Below are positions 1-7,927 of a stretch of DNA of 64,000 nucleotides, piece after piece. The notes beneath the pieces are model-generated. The model worked only from the letters and a program-made list of their open reading frames with translations, made no database searches and was not told the DNA's origin. Every line of letters starts with the position of its first letter. Position 1 is the first letter of the stretch. This stretch comes from an uncultured Flavobacteriales bacterium (lineage in GTDB: Bacteria > Bacteroidota > Bacteroidia > Flavobacteriales_D > Crocinitomicaceae), in contig CAIZQH010000021.1 of NCBI GenBank assembly GCA_903935095.1, positions 1 through 64,000 on the forward strand. Direction: 5' to 3'. The translations under genes were made by a program, and so were the position numbers.

Positions 1-400
1 AGCAACAGCTGCTGGAGCAACAGATTCTTATGTGAAAAGTTTGGAAACAGCTTCAGCTGGATTATCTAAATTAACAGATCAGTATGCAGCATCTGCACAA
101 GCAATTGCTGGTATTGCAGGTGAAGGACAAGGTAACTTTGGTTCTGAAATGCAAAAACTAGGTCAAAACCTAGGTGCTTTGAATAACGTGTACGAATTAC
201 AATTGAAATCTTCTCAAGACTACTTGGATACATTAGGTCAAATGAGTGATCTTCAAGTGAATATTAAAAATATCATGACGGATCTTGCTGCTTCAGCATC
301 GGATACGGCAGCTTACCGTGAAAACATGTCTTTGTTGTCTCAAAACTTAACTGATTTGAACAACGTTTATGGTAACATGTTGAAAGCTATGAGAGCTTAA
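1..400 (+). CDS. gldL: GldL, C-terminal part (cut by window start)
   Basis: This is the 3' end of a gene that enters from the left edge; the frame is open from base 2, so the GTG at 32 in the ORF track is not a real start. The visible ~130 residues are rich in Ala, Ser, Leu and Asn with a repeated helical pattern (LNNVY occurs twice). GldL is the cytoplasmic-membrane partner of GldM in the proton-driven motor of the type IX secretion system and gliding machinery, and its C-terminal part lies in the cytoplasm. The identification rests on position: it ends 53 bases before an unmistakable gldM, as in gldKLMN operons. The transmembrane helices that would confirm it lie outside the window. Confidence 0.85.
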   Translation, partial: ATAAGATDSYVKSLETASAGLSKLTDQYAASAQAIAGIAGEGQGNFGSEMQKLGQNLGALNNVYELQLKSSQDYLDTLGQMSDLQVNIKNIMTDLAASASDTAAYRENMSLLSQNLTDLNNVYGNMLKAMRA

Positions 401-453
401 TTTTAGTAGGTACTAATTTTATTTAATTACAAACAAACTAAAAGCTAGAAATT

Positions 454-2220
454 ATGGCAGGTGGTAAGGAAACCCCAAGACAGAAGATGATTGGTATGAT
501 GTACCTCGTTTTGACTGCTCTTCTTGCATTGAACGTTTCCAAACAAATTTTGGATGCATTCGTTGCAATTGAAGAGAACATTCAACGTGGTAGCATTACT
601 CAATTAGAGCGCGGTAACGCTGCTAAAAGTGCATTGATTGAAGAAATCAGTTCAACAGCAAAAGACGAATCTGGTAGAGCTAAAATCATAAAAATCAAGA
701 AATACTTAGGTATGATTGAGAAAATTGATAAAGAAGCTGGATTCTTAATCAAATACATCGACGACATCAAAATTGAAATAATGGAGAAGTCGAACGAAGA
801 TGTCAAAACAGTAAAGAACGAAGATGAAAAGGTGATTGTATGGAGAAAATACAATCCTAAATCCCCGCTATTACCAACTCGTTTAAACTTAATGGCTGTT
901 CAAGCAAAAGATCAATTTGATGTTCCAATGCATGAGATTGTAGGTTCCGAGATTACGAAATTGGACCCAACAAAACACGGTTTAAAATTATGGAAACAAT
1001 ATATTGATTTCCGTAAATTCATCGTGGAAACAACAGGTACATACCGTGAAGGAGAGAAAAACAATTGGAAAGTTAAGGTGAATAACATCAACGATAACAT
1101 TCCAAATTTGAAGTTGCAAGATAAGATTGCGGCGATGATCAATTCAAAATCAAATAAAGTCAATCCGGAAGATGAAGAAGTATTACTTGGACTTTATCAA
1201 GAATTGACCAAAATTGAATTTGCAGATCACCATGAGCAAAAAAACATCCATTGGATGGGGCGTACATTTGACCACGCTCCACTGGTTGGTGCTTTGGCTT
1301 CATTGTCTTCTATGCAAAATGAGATTTTGAGTGCACGTGCGAAAGCTGTTAATTTATTGAAAAGTAAAGTGACTGTAGGAGAATTCTCTTTCAACAAAAT
1401 TCAAGAATTAGTTTCTGGCCCTGGTGTGGCTACAGAAGGTGAAGACATTGAGTTGAAAGTGACCATGGCGGCTTACGATTCAGATAACAACCCAGAAGTT
1501 ACAGGGCCAGGTTCGGTTGTTGTAACAGACGGAATTGGTACAGTAAAAACAAGAGCGTCAGGTTCTGGAGAAATGAATTTAAGTGGTACGGTGATGATCC
1601 GCAACAAGTCAGGTGTTGAATACCGACGTCCTTGGTCTTGGAAAGTGGCAATCGCGAAACCTCAAGGTTCTATTTCATTACCTGAAATGAGTGTTCTTTA
1701 CAAAGGATGGAATAATAAAGTTGTTCCAGTTGTAGCTGGAATGGTAAGTTCAGATATTACTGTGAATGGTGGTACTAAAACAAAAGCTTCTTGGACAGAT
1801 TCAGATGGTAACAAATACAATGGATTCTATGTGAATATTACAGGTCCTTCAAAATTTGTAACGATTACGTTGACTGGTAAGGATAAAGATGGAAAATCGA
1901 AAGGCTTTGGTACATTTAAATACAAAGTTAAACCTTTTCCAAGCGCACAGTTACAAGGAACTACGATCTCAAAAACTACTGGTTTCAAAGCTGTAGTAAG
2001 TTTAGGCCCAGATAGTCCATTTACAGGTGTAGGTTTTACGGTTATGGGTGGAGAGGTTTCTATCGGAAATGAAACGATTCCTTTTTCAGGTGACCGTGTT
2101 CCATCTAGTGTGGTTGCGAAGATCAAAGCAGGTAAGAAAATTGCGATTGATGTGACCTATAAAAGAACAGGTACTGCAACTCCATCGATTGCTTCAGGAG
2201 TACTTAAGGTAGTTCCTTAA
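454..2220 (+). CDS. gldM: GldM, T9SS/gliding motor periplasmic subunit
   Basis: The 588-residue protein opens with MAGGKETPRQKMIGMMYLV, the signature GldM N-terminus, followed by one transmembrane helix (about residues 13-32) and a long periplasmic part. GldM is known to form a dimer whose helix joins GldL in the inner membrane while its periplasmic domains reach the GldK/GldN ring, carrying proton-motive energy to outer-membrane secretion. The first periplasmic third is helical and charged; the rest looks like consecutive beta domains. It is longer than the roughly 510-530 residues I recall for flavobacterial GldM, with the extra length in the helical D1-like region (about residues 40-290). 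It sits between gldL and gldN in one operon. Confidence 0.95.
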   Translation: MAGGKETPRQKMIGMMYLVLTALLALNVSKQILDAFVAIEENIQRGSITQLERGNAAKSALIEEISSTAKDESGRAKIIKIKKYLGMIEKIDKEAGFLIKYIDDIKIEIMEKSNEDVKTVKNEDEKVIVWRKYNPKSPLLPTRLNLMAVQAKDQFDVPMHEIVGSEITKLDPTKHGLKLWKQYIDFRKFIVETTGTYREGEKNNWKVKVNNINDNIPNLKLQDKIAAMINSKSNKVNPEDEEVLLGLYQELTKIEFADHHEQKNIHWMGRTFDHAPLVGALASLSSMQNEILSARAKAVNLLKSKVTVGEFSFNKIQELVSGPGVATEGEDIELKVTMAAYDSDNNPEVTGPGSVVVTDGIGTVKTRASGSGEMNLSGTVMIRNKSGVEYRRPWSWKVAIAKPQGSISLPEMSVLYKGWNNKVVPVVAGMVSSDITVNGGTKTKASWTDSDGNKYNGFYVNITGPSKFVTITLTGKDKDGKSKGFGTFKYKVKPFPSAQLQGTTISKTTGFKAVVSLGPDSPFTGVGFTVMGGEVSIGNETIPFSGDRVPSSVVAKIKAGKKIAIDVTYKRTGTATPSIASGVLKVVP

Positions 2221-2239
2221 TAGTGATAAATTAAAAGAA

Positions 2240-3502
2240 ATGCATATGAAAAATGTATTGTTGGTTGTCGGATGTATGCTTACTGTTGTTAGCTATAGCC
2301 AAGATCGTCCTCAAAGAGGACCCTATAATACATTACCCAATGGGGTAAAAGATGGGGTCGTAATTAAGGAAGAAGTTCCTGTTAGACAGGCAGTTCAGCC
2401 AGAATATGTTCGCGAAGCGGACTTAGTATGGTCGAAACGTGTGTTTTCTCGAATCGATTCTCGCGAAAAGATCAATCATGACATCTTTCTGCCATACGAC
2501 TATTTTGATGGTGATTTAGCCTCTGGCTCAACTTACCGTCCGTCTTCACCAAACGACATCGATGATCCAACTTGGAACAAAGATCAACGTCGTTGGTCCC
2601 TTTGGACAATCATGTTACGACACCTGATGTTGGGAGACTTAACCATGTACCGCGTTTCTAGTGAATTTTATCCAGATGTGGAAGATGGATTCAGTTTCAA
2701 ATATCCAATTGCCCATCAAGGTCAAAATGACTATTTTGAAGTGAAAAAATACCGTAATGAAATTAACGGTGTACTCACCTCTGGTGGTATCGGTCCGAAA
2801 CTTCGAATCTATCGGCCAGTTTCAGAAGATACCTTAGATATCGTTAAAACAGATCAGGCTTTAACCGTTTATTTAGATTCATTGCGTTCTGATCCTGATT
2901 ATGAAGATTTGTACGGAATTGAAATCACGAAATTACAAGAATGGTGGGACTTTGCCTCGGTAAATTCTCCAGTTCGTAAAGATGGAATTACCATGTATAT
3001 TCCTTCCAATAATATCGTGGCGTATAATATTAAAGAAGATTGGTTCTTTGATAAAGAACGTTCTCTGTTGGATCGTCGTATTATAGGTATTGCACCTGTT
3101 GCACGCTATACGTATGAAGAACCAGGTGAAGGTGAGCTACCTACACGTGGGGAGTTGTTAGTATACGATCAAACAGGAAAACCATTCTTGTTCAGTTCTA
3201 CAGGAAATACCTTTGAAGAATTCGAAGGACGTGTTGAAGAACGTGAAATGTTTTGGATTTATTTCGAAGAGTTACGAAACGTAATCATTAACTATTACGT
3301 GTACAACGACAAAAACGACGCACAGTGGATGTCGATGGATGATTTATTCTGGAAACGTAAGTTTAATTCAACAATTTACAAAGTGTCTGATAAATTTGAT
3401 CGTGAGATTCAAGATTACAAATATGGAGTAGATGCATTGTATGAAGCAGAAAGAATCAAAGAAGATATCCGTAAGTGGGAACATGACCTATGGAATTTCT
3501 AA
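2240..3502 (+). CDS. gldN: GldN, T9SS periplasmic ring component
   Basis: The 420-residue protein has a signal peptide (second Met at 2246, hydrophobic run ending near SYSQD), consistent with periplasmic location. GldN forms the periplasmic ring with lipoprotein GldK and contacts GldM in the type IX secretion system. Support comes from family-like stretches such as the DRRIIGIAPVARY region (about residues 278-290) and from its place 20 bases after gldM. It appears longer than typical GldN proteins (about 300-350 residues), mainly in the middle, which parallels the enlarged GldM. Translation could start at 2240 or 2246; the second ATG leaves a more ordinary signal peptide. A strong terminator follows. 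Confidence 0.92.
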   Translation: MHMKNVLLVVGCMLTVVSYSQDRPQRGPYNTLPNGVKDGVVIKEEVPVRQAVQPEYVREADLVWSKRVFSRIDSREKINHDIFLPYDYFDGDLASGSTYRPSSPNDIDDPTWNKDQRRWSLWTIMLRHLMLGDLTMYRVSSEFYPDVEDGFSFKYPIAHQGQNDYFEVKKYRNEINGVLTSGGIGPKLRIYRPVSEDTLDIVKTDQALTVYLDSLRSDPDYEDLYGIEITKLQEWWDFASVNSPVRKDGITMYIPSNNIVAYNIKEDWFFDKERSLLDRRIIGIAPVARYTYEEPGEGELPTRGELLVYDQTGKPFLFSSTGNTFEEFEGRVEEREMFWIYFEELRNVIINYYVYNDKNDAQWMSMDDLFWKRKFNSTIYKVSDKFDREIQDYKYGVDALYEAERIKEDIRKWEHDLWNF

Positions 3503-3518
3503 AATAATCGAATAACTT

Positions 3519-3548
3519 GAAAGCCCCGTTGTAAAACGGGGCTTTTTT
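3519..3548 (+). terminator. Rho-independent terminator after gldN
   Basis: A perfect 10-bp stem AAGCCCCGTT / AACGGGGCTT with a GTAA loop is followed by a T run. It closes the gld operon 19 bases after the gldN stop. The first bases of a predicted promoter for the next gene lie inside this hairpin. Confidence 0.93.
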
Positions 3549-3560
3549 ATTTTAATTTTG
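3529..3560 (+). promoter_or_regulatory. Promoter for the 3565 gene, overlapping the gldN terminator
   Basis: TTG at 3529-3531, 21 bases, then TAATTTTG at 3553-3560, a perfect match to the Bacteroidota -7 box TAnnTTTG. The box ends 4 bases before the GTG start at 3565, so the transcript would be leaderless or nearly so. The -33 TTG lies within the loop side of the upstream terminator hairpin. Confidence 0.6.
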
Positions 3561-3564
3561 TAAA

Positions 3565-4122
3565 GTGAAATGGATAGGGAATAGAATCAGTTTCGTTGAT
3601 CAACGAAATAAAACAACGATTGTCATCGATCCTGAGAAAAATGGATGGATCAATTCCATTATGGGGTCGTGGTTGGCGATGTGGTATGTTATTGGTGGAA
3701 CTGTTTTCTGGGCATTGAATGTCATGCCATTAAAAGAACAAGAAGTAATCATCTTATGGGTGTTTGTTGTCTTTTGGTGTTACTACGCCTTTCGCGTGAC
3801 AAAGTCCTTTCTGTGGATTCTTTTTGGACAAGAATTCATAAAAATTGATGACCGTGCTTTTCATTTGAAAAAAAGTATTCTTTCCTACGGGAAATCTCAT
3901 CCATATTACTTCGATAACATGAGGAACTTTAATTACGAAATTCCAATACAAGGGTCCATTCAGTCCATTTGGGAATCGTCACCTTGGATTAATGGCGGCG
4001 AACGGTTTTTCTTTGACTATTTTCAAAAGAAAATAACTTTTGGGAGAAAACTCAACGAAAAGGAGGCGAAATTACTTTCGCAATTACTGACAAAGAAAAT
4101 GCAAGAACGCGCAAAACTGTAA
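3565..4122 (+). CDS. Small two-helix membrane protein, unknown function
   Basis: I do not recognise a named family in this 185-residue protein. It has a basic N-terminus, two predicted membrane helices (about residues 30-50 and 58-80), then a soluble C-terminal half ending in a basic helix. The two-helix-plus-soluble layout resembles membrane-anchored PH-like proteins, but this is only a resemblance. It is preceded by its own promoter and ends one base before kbl, so the two genes are probably cotranscribed. The start is a GTG; the promoter box 4 bases upstream argues for leaderless initiation exactly here or for a slightly later start. Confidence 0.75.
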   Translation: MKWIGNRISFVDQRNKTTIVIDPEKNGWINSIMGSWLAMWYVIGGTVFWALNVMPLKEQEVIILWVFVVFWCYYAFRVTKSFLWILFGQEFIKIDDRAFHLKKSILSYGKSHPYYFDNMRNFNYEIPIQGSIQSIWESSPWINGGERFFFDYFQKKITFGRKLNEKEAKLLSQLLTKKMQERAKL

Positions 4123-4123
4123 T

Positions 4124-5314
4124 ATGTACGGATCAATCAAACAATTTTTATCTGAAGAATTAACATCCATTGAAGAAAATGGGTTAATGAAAAAGGAACG
4201 CATCATTACCAGTCCACAAGGAGCTAAAGTGAACATTTCGACTGGTGAAGAAGTGATTGTGATGTGTGCAAACAATTATTTGGGTTTATCCTCACATGCA
4301 GAAGTCGTTTCAGCAGCAAAAAAGGCCTTGGATACGCATGGATTTGGAATGTCATCCGTACGCTTTATTTGTGGAACGCAAGACATTCATAAGGAATTGG
4401 AAGCAAAAATTGCCCAATTTTACGGAACGGAAGATACCATTTTGTATGCTGCAGCGTTCGATGCAAACGGTGGTGTTTTTGAGCCGTTATTTACGGAACA
4501 AGATGCAATTATCTCTGATGAATTAAATCATGCCTCCATCATTGACGGTGTGCGATTAGCGAAAGCAGCTCGTTACCGCTACAAGCACTCAGACATGGAT
4601 GACTTGGAGCAGCAATTGATCAAGGCTCAAGACCATCGTTTTCGAGTGATTGTTACGGATGGCGTATTCTCCATGGATGGAGATATTGCCAAAATGGATC
4701 AAATTTGTGATTTAGCAGATAAATACGATGCTTTAGTCATGACCGATGAATGTCACTCAGCAGGATTCATCGGGAAAACAGGAAGAGGTGTTCCAGAACA
4801 TTGTGGCGTAATGGATAGAGTAGATATTATTACCGGAACACTCGGCAAAGCCTTGGGTGGAGCAATGGGTGGATATACTACGGGTAAAAAAGAAATCATC
4901 GACATGTTGCGTCAGCGATCACGTCCCTATTTGTTTTCAAATTCCTTGGCACCTGCAATTGTTGGAGCATCGATTAAGGTGTTTGAAATCCTGAGTTCTA
5001 CTACTGAATTAAGAGACCTTCTCGAAGCAAACACGCGTTATTTCAAAAAGCAAATCATTGAAGCAGGTTTTGACATCAAACCTGGTGACTCTCCTATCGT
5101 TCCGATCATGCTTTATGATGCAGCGCTTTCTCAAAAATTTGCCAATCAATTACTTGCGGAAGGGATTTATGCGATTGGATTCTTTTATCCTGTTGTGGCC
5201 AAAGGTCAAGCGCGTATTCGCACGCAGATTTCGGCCGCTCATACGACAGCAGATTTGGATAAAGCGATTGCTGCGTTTATTAAAGTTGGCAAGAATTTAG
5301 GTGTTATTCAATAG
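4124..5314 (+). CDS. kbl: Glycine C-acetyltransferase (2-amino-3-ketobutyrate CoA ligase)
   Basis: This 396-residue PLP enzyme interconverts 2-amino-3-ketobutyrate plus CoA with glycine plus acetyl-CoA, the second step of threonine breakdown through threonine dehydrogenase. It is an alpha-oxoamine synthase-fold protein: the PLP lysine is in GTLGKALGG (K242), the PLP-ring aspartate region is TDECHS (about D208), and NNYLGL near residue 51 is typical. Length matches bacterial Kbl (about 398). Related paralogs (KBL, BioF, SPT) share the fold; the MYGSIKQFLSEEL start and overall sequence favour Kbl. The gene begins directly after the preceding membrane-protein gene. No tdh is present in the window. 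Confidence 0.93.
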   Translation: MYGSIKQFLSEELTSIEENGLMKKERIITSPQGAKVNISTGEEVIVMCANNYLGLSSHAEVVSAAKKALDTHGFGMSSVRFICGTQDIHKELEAKIAQFYGTEDTILYAAAFDANGGVFEPLFTEQDAIISDELNHASIIDGVRLAKAARYRYKHSDMDDLEQQLIKAQDHRFRVIVTDGVFSMDGDIAKMDQICDLADKYDALVMTDECHSAGFIGKTGRGVPEHCGVMDRVDIITGTLGKALGGAMGGYTTGKKEIIDMLRQRSRPYLFSNSLAPAIVGASIKVFEILSSTTELRDLLEANTRYFKKQIIEAGFDIKPGDSPIVPIMLYDAALSQKFANQLLAEGIYAIGFFYPVVAKGQARIRTQISAAHTTADLDKAIAAFIKVGKNLGVIQ

Positions 5315-5333
5315 GATAAAAATCATTCTCTAA

Positions 5334-5666
5334 ATGAAATCAAAAAATAAATCCTTATTTTTTTTACTTGTATTTATCTGCCAATTATATATGATGAATG
5401 TGATTTCTATTTCATTTACCATAACCAAGGAATTGTCTAAAGTCGGCCAACAAACGTCCATAGAATATAGTTTTGCAGACGAACTTGATGCGGATGAAGG
5501 AGATTTCTCTTTATTAATAGAAGAAGAATTAGAAAAGGAATATTTTGGCGGCGGGGAGTTTATCATTCCTTTTTATGCGAAGGGTGCCAATTTCTATTAT
5601 CACAAGAATGACCATTCATCTTTCATGGATTTCAAAAACCATCAGCCTCCAGAAGTGATTAGTTAA
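5334..5666 (+). CDS. Small secreted or membrane-anchored protein, unknown
   Basis: The 110-residue frame has a hydrophobic N-terminal segment (about residues 7-30) that could be a signal peptide or anchor, then a very acidic stretch (DELDADEGDFSLLIEEELE) and a C-terminal part with aromatic residues and histidines. I do not recognise it. It fills the space between kbl and the SulP transporter on the same strand (20 bases after kbl, 38 before sulP), and removing it would leave an unusually long gap for this region, which supports it being real. A role linked to the SulP/carbonic anhydrase pair is possible from position only. Confidence 0.6.
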   Translation: MKSKNKSLFFLLVFICQLYMMNVISISFTITKELSKVGQQTSIEYSFADELDADEGDFSLLIEEELEKEYFGGGEFIIPFYAKGANFYYHKNDHSSFMDFKNHQPPEVIS

Positions 5667-5704
5667 GAACACTCGTTTTTTATCCTTAATTAATAACTAA
5701 TTGT

Positions 5705-7255
5705 ATGAATGCTTTAAATAAATTTATCGGGAAGGACCTTCTCGCTGGATTAGTCGTTTTTTTAGTGGCTTTGCCACTTTGTCTCGGAATAGGATTGGCT
5801 TCCACAAATGTGGAAAACATCCCTTCATTACCGAGTTTGTTCCCTGGTCTTTTAGCGGGAGTCGTTGGTGGGATTGTTGTTGGTTTAATCAGCGGTTCAC
5901 GTGTTGGTGTATCAGGACCAGCCGCTGGACTCATCACCATCATTATATCATCGATCACTCTTTTAGGGAGCTACGAAGCCTTCTTGGTTTCTGTCATTTT
6001 AGCTGGAATTATTCAACTCATTTTTGGTTTTTTCAAATTAGGGATCATCGCAAAGTACGTTCCTACTTCCGTAATTAAAGGAATGTTGGCGGCAATCGGG
6101 ATTACCTTAATCCTGAAAGAATTCCCTCATCTACTTGGGTATGACAAAGATTATTTCGGTGACGAATCTTTTTGGCAGTTAGATGGCCATAATACGTTTT
6201 CCGAATTAGCTTACTCTTTGAATGCCTTTCAGGAAGGATCAGTTATTATCGGCGCCCTTTCGATTTTAGCCATCATCCTTTTGGATAAACCTTTCTTCAA
6301 ACGAAATCGCTTGTTTAAATTAATTCCGAGCGCTTTAATAGTAGTTCTATTAGGCGTTGTTATTCAGTTGCTATTTAAAGGGTCATTTCTGGAGGTAAGT
6401 TCAAAACACTTGGTCCAACTTCCCATCTTATCGAGTATGGGAGAAATTTCAAAGGTTCTTTTCTTTCCGGATTTCAGTGCATTGGGGAATTGGCAAGTCT
6501 ATACAGTTGCCATTACCATTGCCCTCGTGGCAAGCTTAGAAACCTTGCTGAGTGTGGAAGCAACAGATAAGCTGGACCCTGAAAAATACACAACTCCAAC
6601 GAGTCGGGAGTTAACAGCTCAAGGAATTGGGAACATCTTTTCAGGTTTAATCGGAGGCCTACCCATTACACAGGTTGTTGTTAGAAGTTCGGCGAATATT
6701 GGCGCCGGAGTGAAAACGAAAATGGCCACAGTATTTCACGGGATTTTGTTAGTTTTTGCTATCCTACTGTTACCTGCGGTATTGAATCACATCCCTTTGG
6801 CTTCTTTAGCTGCTATTTTAATTATGATTGGATATAAGTTGACAAAAGCTGGCCTATTTAAGGAGATGTTTTATAAAGGAATGGATCAGTTTATTCCATT
6901 TGTTTTGACCATTGTTGGGGTCTTATTTACTGATTTGTTAAAGGGAATCGGTATCGGACTCATGGTTTCTATTTACTACATTTTACGAAGAAATTTTCAA
7001 AATCATTTCACTAAGTCAGAGGTGGATGGTGTCTTACGCATCAAATTATCAGAGGAAGTTACCTTTTTAAATAAGGTGGGGATTCATACAACCTTGGAAA
7101 ACGCAGCCCCTCACTCAAAAATTACCATTGATGCAAGCAATTGTAAAAGTATTGATCAGGACATACTCGAATTATTAGAAGAATTTAAAAAATATGGATC
7201 AGTTCACAAGGAAATTGAATTCCAACTGATTAACTTTCAACATTTAAAAAAATAA
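5705..7255 (+). CDS. SulP-family anion transporter, probable bicarbonate uptake
   Basis: The 516-residue protein has the SulP layout: about 12-14 membrane helices starting LAGLVVFLVALPLCLGIGLA, the conserved GSRVGVSGPAAG segment near residue 65, the conserved ATDKLDPEKYTTPTSREL motif and GGLPITQVVVRSSAN region, then a short STAS-like domain at the C-terminus (about residues 440-516). SulP proteins carry sulfate, bicarbonate or other anions into the cell. The next gene, 5 bases downstream, is a beta-carbonic anhydrase; this transporter-enzyme pair is the basis for preferring bicarbonate over sulfate. No sulfate assimilation genes are nearby. The substrate remains an inference. Confidence 0.9.
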   Translation: MNALNKFIGKDLLAGLVVFLVALPLCLGIGLASTNVENIPSLPSLFPGLLAGVVGGIVVGLISGSRVGVSGPAAGLITIIISSITLLGSYEAFLVSVILAGIIQLIFGFFKLGIIAKYVPTSVIKGMLAAIGITLILKEFPHLLGYDKDYFGDESFWQLDGHNTFSELAYSLNAFQEGSVIIGALSILAIILLDKPFFKRNRLFKLIPSALIVVLLGVVIQLLFKGSFLEVSSKHLVQLPILSSMGEISKVLFFPDFSALGNWQVYTVAITIALVASLETLLSVEATDKLDPEKYTTPTSRELTAQGIGNIFSGLIGGLPITQVVVRSSANIGAGVKTKMATVFHGILLVFAILLLPAVLNHIPLASLAAILIMIGYKLTKAGLFKEMFYKGMDQFIPFVLTIVGVLFTDLLKGIGIGLMVSIYYILRRNFQNHFTKSEVDGVLRIKLSEEVTFLNKVGIHTTLENAAPHSKITIDASNCKSIDQDILELLEEFKKYGSVHKEIEFQLINFQHLKK

Positions 7256-7260
7256 TCCTC

Positions 7261-7896
7261 ATGGAAACATTTTATAATCAATTACTTAGAAACAATAAAA
7301 ATTGGGTTGCAGGAAAACTGGCAAATGACCCGCAGTATTTTCATAAATTATCACTCGGACAAAGTCCACCAGTTTTATGGATAGGATGTGCAGATAGCCG
7401 TGTCCCAGCAAATGAAATAATTGGTGCAGAGCCAGGAGAAGTATTCGTGCATCGGAATATTGCCAACATGGTGGTGCACTCAGACATGAACATGTTGTCT
7501 GTGCTAGATTATGCGGTCAATGTATTAAAAGTAAAACACATCATCGTTTGTGGACATTACGGTTGTGGCGGCGTTCAAGCTGCCATGACCAATAAGCATA
7601 TTGGACTTATCGATAATTGGATTCGTCACATTAAAGACGTTTATCGTTTTCACCAAGATGAATTAAACGCCATCGAGAATGAGAAGAATCGATTTAACCG
7701 ATTTGTTGAGCTAAATGTTGTAGAACAAGTATTAGATTTAGCAAAGACATCCATCGTACAAACAGCTTGGGGAAGTGGCCAAAATGTACAGGTCCACGGA
7801 TGGGTATATGATATCCACGATGGATTGATAAAGGATCTAGGTGTTAATCTAGGCGACAATAAATCACTTTCTGATGTATATCAACTAGACATTTAA
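7261..7896 (+). CDS. can: Beta-class carbonic anhydrase
   Basis: This 211-residue cytoplasmic enzyme hydrates CO2 to bicarbonate reversibly. The zinc site is visible: C43 and the D45-R47 dyad in CADSR, and H99 plus C102 in GHYGCGG. NRFVELNVVEQVLDLAKT and VHGWVYDIHDGLIKDLGV are typical of the Can/CynT type, and the length fits. It starts 5 bases after the SulP gene, so the two are almost certainly one transcript, ended by a hairpin terminator just downstream. Together they would take up bicarbonate and equilibrate it with CO2 for carboxylases and pH balance. Confidence 0.96.
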   Translation: METFYNQLLRNNKNWVAGKLANDPQYFHKLSLGQSPPVLWIGCADSRVPANEIIGAEPGEVFVHRNIANMVVHSDMNMLSVLDYAVNVLKVKHIIVCGHYGCGGVQAAMTNKHIGLIDNWIRHIKDVYRFHQDELNAIENEKNRFNRFVELNVVEQVLDLAKTSIVQTAWGSGQNVQVHGWVYDIHDGLIKDLGVNLGDNKSLSDVYQLDI

Positions 7897-7903
7897 TGGA
7901 GGG

Positions 7904-7926
7904 AAGGGCAAAGAAATTTGCCCTTT
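7904..7926. terminator. Hairpin terminator between carbonic anhydrase and a convergent gene
   Basis: A perfect 9-bp stem AAGGGCAAA / TTTGCCCTT with a GAAA tetraloop. It lies between the stops of the converging genes (7896 and 7928); the short stretch after it is T-rich on the plus strand, so it may serve both directions. Confidence 0.8.
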
Positions 7927-7927
7927 G

